The notes under the pieces were generated by a model. The model made no database searches and had not been told where the DNA came from. It was given only the letters and a program-made list of their open reading frames with translations. Below, piece by piece: positions 60,601-64,000 of a stretch of DNA of 64,000 nt; position 1 is the first letter of the stretch; each line of letters starts with the position of its first letter. Where the stretch lies: contig DASUHB010000068.1 of the NCBI GenBank assembly GCA_036273715.1, positions 1 through 64,000 of the forward strand. Reading direction: 5' to 3'. A program made the translations under genes and the position numbers. Source of the DNA: Gemmatimonadaceae bacterium. GTDB lineage: Bacteria; Gemmatimonadota; Gemmatimonadetes; Gemmatimonadales; Gemmatimonadaceae.

Positions 60601-62686
60601 CGGGACCAACGGAACCGTGCGCGCGACAGATGTCGCGTTTGCGGGCATCGCCGCTCGGGAGTTGAACGTGACGCTCGGGTACGCCGACCGCTCAGCCCGC
60701 GTGTCGGTCGCCGGCACGCTCGACGACGGAACCACCGCGTCGCTCGTCGCCGACGCGGTGCCGGATTCCATCCGCAGCGCGCTGCGGCTCGATTCCCTCG
60801 CCATCGATCACACCAAGTATCACTGGCGCCTCACGCATCCCGTGCCCGTTTCGTACGGCGCACGCTACGCGGTCAAGGACTTCGAGCTCACGTCCAACAC
60901 CGGCCGCCGCATCGCGATCGATGGCTCCGTTGGTCGGACGGGCGCCGAGCACCTGACGGTGCGCGCCGATTCGGTATCGCTGGCGCCGCTGGCGCGTGCG
61001 TTAGGCTACCATGCCCTCGCCGGCGCGAAACTCGTCGGCCAGGCGACGCTCGATGGAACCGCCGCCGCGCCGCGGCTGCACGCCGACGCGACTGTCGTGC
61101 TGCCCAAGGCGCACGCCGACTCGGGCACCGTCCACGCGGTGATCGACTGGACGGCGAAACAACTCGCCCTAAATGGCGCGATGACGCCCGTGGACGGCCA
61201 CCCGCTCCAGGTGCACGGGAACTTGCCGCTGCAGTTGTCCTTCGCCGCCGGCGGCGCGCCGATCTCGGTCGTCGAGAATGGGCCGGTCGATCTCCGCATC
61301 GCTGCGGCAGGCTTCGATCTCAAGACCATCGAACCGTTCCTCGACCCGCGCACGATCGACCAGGCGGGCGGCGCGCTGGCCATCGACGCGCACGTGAGCG
61401 GCGTGGCCGATGCGCCGCAGCTGAGCGGCACGCTCGGGCTGCACGGCCTGCTCCTCCGGCTGCCATCGTTGGGCGTGACATACGAGAAAGGCACCGTCGT
61501 CGCGCACATGGCGAACGACCGTCTCTCGATCGACACCGCGCAGCTGCGCTCGGAGGACGGCGCGGCTCGCCTAACTGGCAGCGTCATCCTTCGCCAGCTC
61601 ACGCTCGGCCAGTTCGATCTACACGCATCGATGCACAAGTTCCGCGCGGTGTGGACCTCCGCGTACCAGGTGGTGGCATCGGGCGACGTCGCCTTCCAGG
61701 GCACCACCAAAGCGCCCGCGTTCTCCGGCGCGCTTCGAATCAACAACGGCACGCTCGATCTGTCGGCGACCGGATCGGGCGGCAGCGCCAAACCCGTGAA
61801 CCTCACCGAAGCCGAGCTGCGCTCGATCGCAGCGCGCTTCGGTCAGGAAGTCGTGGTCCCCGGCGGCAAGCAGGCCACGCCGTTCTTCGACAAGCTCGCC
61901 CTCAACCTCAAGGTCACGACGGATCGCGATGCATGGGTACGCCGCCGCGCCAACCCGCAGTTGCAAATAGAGCTCAGCGGCACCGTGACGGCGCGCAAAG
62001 ATCCGCGCGGGCCGCTACGGTTGTACGGCACGCTCGAGCCGATCGAGGGCCGCAGCTACGTGGCCGAATTCGGACGGCGCTTCACGGTGAGCGAAGGAAC
62101 GCTGACGTTCAACGGGGCGCCGCAGCAGCTGCGCATGAACATCAAGACGCAGTACGTCGTCCCGTCCACCGGCGATCCTAACGCAGCCGAGGTCACGATC
62201 AATCTCGACGTGACTGGTACGCCGCAGCGCATCCGGCTGGAGCTCAGCTCGGATCCGCAGATGAGCAATTCGGACATCATTTCGTACATCGCCACCGGCC
62301 ATCCCGAAGCCGCCGGCCTCGGCCTCGGCGGCAACAGCACCGGGTCGTCCAACCTCGCGCTCCAGGCGGGAACGTCGGTGGCCGTGAGCCAGCTGCAGGG
62401 CGTGATCGAAGGTGTGGGACAGGATCAGCTCCAGCTCGACGTGATCGAGATCCGGCAGGATGCCGTGCGCGGCGCCACGCTCGTGGCCGGCCGCTACGTC
62501 TCGCCGCGCGTCTACCTCGGCTTCGCCCAACCGTTAGGCTTCGGCCAGGCCGCCACCGATCAGGGGAACCAGAACCTGTATCCCGAAGCGCAGGTGGAGT
62601 ACAACGCGTTCAAGTGGCTGGTCATGCGCCTCGAGGGAGGCGTGTCCGACATGCGGTTCCTCCTGCGCTCCCGCCACTCGTACTAA
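57662..62686 (+). CDS. tamB: TamB-like envelope transport/assembly protein (DUF490)
   Basis: A 1674-residue protein from GTG 57662 (ATG 57707 is also possible). An N-terminal signal anchor (about 20-47, IAIAVLVAVVVLVAVVPTAALLAL) is followed by a very long repetitive beta region of a periplasm-spanning TamB/AsmA-type groove. The conserved C-terminal DUF490 domain (about 1340-1674) contains LYGTLEPIEGRSYVAEFGR, FTVSEGTLTFNG, VTINLDVTGTPQRIRLELSSDPQMSN, DIISYIATG and PRVYLGFAQPLG. TamB helps insert or supply outer-membrane components, now mainly phospholipids. Two bases separate its stop from the Omp85-type partner gene, so the order is tamB-tamA. Confidence 0.92.
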   Translation: MEHPSHTPAQPDRRVMRRSHLLRRIAIAVLVAVVVLVAVVPTAALLALQNGVVARWAATRVLALVNPYKGRVIAVHSVTGDWWSGLTLTGVRLLPADRSPALSIDTVEARYASLIDVVRARSLSSLAIAGLSASATQSRAGIWDLLTPFARPPAPPRAPNAKAPATFSVGRLTIRRAALVAAPRADTATGRRHAPYRLDDLLVSARNVRLGAATAVRLDTLHARIDPATPGLPPLAIDAAGTLAGGRLELARITARGGGTFVSARGSLTLPDSAHPHLRNVDVAIDAQPVRFADLSILVAGLAPHESATVHLEARGALDTLRVAGVAEIERGGRATIGGVVTTSATNVLDSLDVRLEDVKPKAILASATDTGSVSGTLAVRLRGRSLRTADGDAQLDLAPTVRYGSYTVRDLAARAVMTRGVVRATLHGTLRPWKVAATATLSPFDTTRAHDIRAHVVTVGAHPAGIDSADVHAMLHARTVAFSLRAAVAGGTAAATGAATLGTPLEWRVTNGTLSRVNIARLTGDTSASALTGRFTAAGRGTSLASAVAQTRIHLDRSTYRAIRIRRADASVAVRGGVATLAATASLDTGTVSLDASVTPGGAHPGIVVRRLAFAHVDAGPLAGDTALSTDLTGSLAGRAAWRPGAAAATTIAGAARLTLAPSRAGTQRIDSASATVAIGRGTARWHAAASGPHASLTLGGTARPFDRQPVFTVDTGAIRGLDLAGFTGRADLHTSIDAALSARVAGLDPGVARWNAKLSVAASVVRGVSIDSIKVGVALDSGTLAVTAGVAAPDGRGNAAIQGRLVTPGPKRPISLDRILAEADLQLHARGWWRLAEAAPDTAIMLASVDTVTLPLDSGVAALRLTNGRVAIDTLDVRSVLGTLTGSGQAAVARRAGAQPSNLELVADTRDLTPIAQVLGLNVLGADSARLSLALSGTADTPQVRVLARARGIAYNSNRVDALEADVRAALPGLRRLSGTNGTVRATDVAFAGIAARELNVTLGYADRSARVSVAGTLDDGTTASLVADAVPDSIRSALRLDSLAIDHTKYHWRLTHPVPVSYGARYAVKDFELTSNTGRRIAIDGSVGRTGAEHLTVRADSVSLAPLARALGYHALAGAKLVGQATLDGTAAAPRLHADATVVLPKAHADSGTVHAVIDWTAKQLALNGAMTPVDGHPLQVHGNLPLQLSFAAGGAPISVVENGPVDLRIAAAGFDLKTIEPFLDPRTIDQAGGALAIDAHVSGVADAPQLSGTLGLHGLLLRLPSLGVTYEKGTVVAHMANDRLSIDTAQLRSEDGAARLTGSVILRQLTLGQFDLHASMHKFRAVWTSAYQVVASGDVAFQGTTKAPAFSGALRINNGTLDLSATGSGGSAKPVNLTEAELRSIAARFGQEVVVPGGKQATPFFDKLALNLKVTTDRDAWVRRRANPQLQIELSGTVTARKDPRGPLRLYGTLEPIEGRSYVAEFGRRFTVSEGTLTFNGAPQQLRMNIKTQYVVPSTGDPNAAEVTINLDVTGTPQRIRLELSSDPQMSNSDIISYIATGHPEAAGLGLGGNSTGSSNLALQAGTSVAVSQLQGVIEGVGQDQLQLDVIEIRQDAVRGATLVAGRYVSPRVYLGFAQPLGFGQAATDQGNQNLYPEAQVEYNAFKWLVMRLEGGVSDMRFLLRSRHSY

Positions 62687-62688
62687 CG

Positions 62689-64000
62689 GTGACGAGTCGC
62701 GCACGGTGGATCGCGTGCATTGCCGCGGCGGCGCTCTCCGCCGCGGCGCCGCCTGCCGCTGCGCAGCAAACGCCGATGGCGCTGCCCCCCGGCACCCGCG
62801 TGCGCTCGATCGACTTTCGATGGCTCCACGACCGCACCATCGACGCCGAGGACCTTCGCCAACACATCGCAACCGTGGCGCCCGAACCCGAAGGCATCTT
62901 CGGCAGAGTGCTCGACTTCCTCTTCCGCCGCGAAAAGCCGCCGATGCCCGCATTCGACCCGCTCGAGCTCGAGCGCGACGCCGTGCGCATCCGCGATTAT
63001 TACCGGACCAACGGCATCCTGCACGCCAACGTCGGCTTCGAGGTCAAACCCGATACCAGCGACCGGCGCGTCGACGTCGTGTTCGTAATCGACGAAGGGA
63101 AGCCCACGCTGCTGCGCGCCGTGCGCATCGAGCCCGGCGACAGCTCCGGTGTCGACAGCGCGACGACGCTGCCTCCCGACATCATCCGGGCGGCGCGCCA
63201 CGCCGTGGCGCCCGCGCGCAATCACCGCTTCGGCAGCGTCGAGGCATCCACAGCACAGCGCCGCACGCGCGTCGCGATGCGCAACCTCGGATACGCATTC
63301 GCCACCGTGTGGTCGCGTTCGCTCGTGGACACCACGGCCGACACGGCCACCCTCGAGCTGCGATTGCGAACGGGGCCGCGCGCCAAAATCGCGCGGATCG
63401 ATGTCACCGGCAACGACCTGTTGAGCGATCACGTCATCAAGCGCGAGCTGCCGTTCCACGTCGGCAACTATTACACAGCCTCGGAAATGTCCAAAGGGCG
63501 GCGCTCGATTCAAGGGTTGGACATCATACGAGAGGCGCGTGTGGAGCTCGCGCCCGGGCAGAAGCCCGACAGCCAGGTCGCTATCAGAGTCACCGTCGCC
63601 GAGCAGCCGGTGCACGTCATCACCGGCGAAAGCGGCTACTCGTCGGAGAACGGCGCCACGGCGCAGCTGGTGTGGACGCACCGCAACTTCACGAACGATG
63701 CGCGCACGCTCACGACATCGTTAGGCACGTCCACGGCGTGGCTCGCTGTGGATCAGAACCCCGAGCGGTTCGTGCGCGGCGTGGCGACGCTCAAGCAACC
63801 GTACGTGTACACGCCCCCGCTCTCGGCGCTGCTCAGCCCCTTCGCCGAATACCGCGACGACTTCCGGGACCGATCGTGGGCCATCGGCTCCGATGCCACG
63901 CTGCTCTATCGGTTAGGCCCGGTGTTCTTGATGTCGCTCAAATACAGCATCAGCTCGCGCCGCGTGCTGCGGTACCGGAACGGCGACTTCTCGTCGGGAC
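62689..64000 (+). CDS. Omp85-family outer-membrane protein (TamA/BamA-like), 3'-truncated
   Basis: The frame opens at a GTG two bases after tamB and stays open to the end of the window (437 codons seen). It encodes a signal peptide (IACIAAAALSAAAPPAAAQ) and POTRA-like repeats (VRSIDFRWLHDRTIDAEDL; YYRTNGILHANVGFEV; AKIARIDVTGNDLLSDHVIKRELPF). The beginning of a 16-strand barrel follows (GESGYSSENGATAQLVWTHRNF, VATLKQPYVY). Omp85 proteins fold or insert outer-membrane proteins. Adjacency to tamB points to a TamA role, although TamA normally precedes TamB. The C-terminal barrel is cut off by the window. Confidence 0.9.
   Translation, partial: MTSRARWIACIAAAALSAAAPPAAAQQTPMALPPGTRVRSIDFRWLHDRTIDAEDLRQHIATVAPEPEGIFGRVLDFLFRREKPPMPAFDPLELERDAVRIRDYYRTNGILHANVGFEVKPDTSDRRVDVVFVIDEGKPTLLRAVRIEPGDSSGVDSATTLPPDIIRAARHAVAPARNHRFGSVEASTAQRRTRVAMRNLGYAFATVWSRSLVDTTADTATLELRLRTGPRAKIARIDVTGNDLLSDHVIKRELPFHVGNYYTASEMSKGRRSIQGLDIIREARVELAPGQKPDSQVAIRVTVAEQPVHVITGESGYSSENGATAQLVWTHRNFTNDARTLTTSLGTSTAWLAVDQNPERFVRGVATLKQPYVYTPPLSALLSPFAEYRDDFRDRSWAIGSDATLLYRLGPVFLMSLKYSISSRRVLRYRNGDFSSG

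Larger units (their letters stand above)
769..63918. repeat. dispersed heptamer family GTTAGGC / GCCTAAC (about 92 copies)
   Basis: A short non-palindromic motif found on both strands throughout the window, inside genes (often as TTA-GGC Leu-Gly, or CCT-AAC Pro-Asn) and in gaps. By hand I count about 92 copies from 769 to 63918, or roughly one per 700 bases. A base-composition estimate gives about 7. Copies are irregularly spaced, with gaps of 1.5-2.4 kb near 4614, 13041, 19100, 30662, 45476 and 55544. First bases of the copies are listed in the findings. Confidence 0.75.

Noticed and set aside
59587-62181. An 864-codon frame inside tamB
   Set aside because: Arg/His/Pro-rich shadow frame; the TamB frame has the DUF490 signature and signal anchor.
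769-63918. TTA codons as a bldA-like translational switch
   Set aside because: TTA occurs in housekeeping-type genes and almost always as part of TTAGGC, and the motif is equally present in the opposite orientation and in gaps. The signal is the DNA heptamer rather than the codon.

Overview
The window is a stretch of GC-rich (roughly two-thirds G+C) bacterial chromosome. The protein set points to a Gram-negative, probably a Gemmatimonadota-type bacterium. It has outer-membrane assembly proteins (TamB plus an Omp85/TamA-like barrel protein), an 'ADOP'-type MacB/FtsX permease, several TolB-like beta-propeller lipoproteins, a peptidase-propeller-barrel fusion, an HD-GYP response regulator and an ECF42-type sigma factor next to a YCII protein. 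The phylum is an inference from gene content; no rRNA gene is present to prove it.

Layout. (1) Bases 1 to about 4041 are the right-hand end of an integrated element. It holds a tightly coupled train of small phage/plasmid-type genes with ATGA/GTGA stop-start overlaps, including a J-domain-like protein, ending in a tyrosine recombinase. The recombinase frame runs antisense into a tRNA-Thr gene, which I take to be the attachment site. (2) Bases 4042-4749 hold seven tRNA genes on the minus strand (His, Trp, Glu, Glu, Asp, Leu, Thr in transcription order) behind a good sigma70-like promoter at 4795-4823. They are followed by efp. (3) Bases 5.5-9.5 kb are the conserved tesA / ybbA-ybbP neighbourhood, with the two divergent start codons sharing one CATG. 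(4) Bases 9.6-17.3 kb hold a DedA protein, a three-enzyme exopolysaccharide protein (GH18 + NodB deacetylase + GT2), a TolB-like lipoprotein, a degenerate HD-GYP regulator and an MFS carrier. (5) Bases 17.4-24.6 kb hold an oxidoreductase and Rieske oxygenase pair, a TauE/DUF1634 exporter pair, an esterase, a secreted protein, a PAP2 phosphatase and a cupredoxin-like lipoprotein. (6) Bases 24.6-32.7 kb hold an LtaS-like sulfatase-fold transferase, the large peptidase/propeller/barrel protein, a propeller lipoprotein and small proteins. (7) Bases 32.7-49.8 kb hold an osmoprotectant ABC system in an operon with a GCPII-like peptidase, a Ycf48-like protein, a CPA2 antiporter, phosphoketolase, a CtpA protease, an alpha-galactosidase, a cyclophilin, an APC permease and an NmrA protein with a histone-like tail. 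(8) Bases 50-64 kb hold the ADOP permease, DoxX, beta-carbonic anhydrase, an M28 peptidase, YCII plus ECF42, then tamB and a tamA-like gene cut by the window end.

No gene-free stretch exceeds 300 bases. The longest gaps (26534-26816, 55674-55951, 31156-31425, 49841-50105, 21490-21732, 13742-13953, 43347-43539) lie mostly between divergent genes. Apart from the hairpins and promoters listed I see nothing definite in them.

The most unusual large-scale signal is a non-palindromic heptamer, GTTAGGC (GCCTAAC on the other strand). I counted about 92 copies, against about 7 expected from base composition. It is spread over both strands, genes and gaps, in the way DNA-uptake sequences are spread in Pasteurellaceae or Neisseria. 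Other points of interest are enzymes or binding proteins that have lost key residues (HD-GYP His to Met; cupredoxin without Cys/His/Met; EF-P with Asn at the modified-Lys site), the histone-tail NmrA fusion and the three-enzyme polysaccharide protein.
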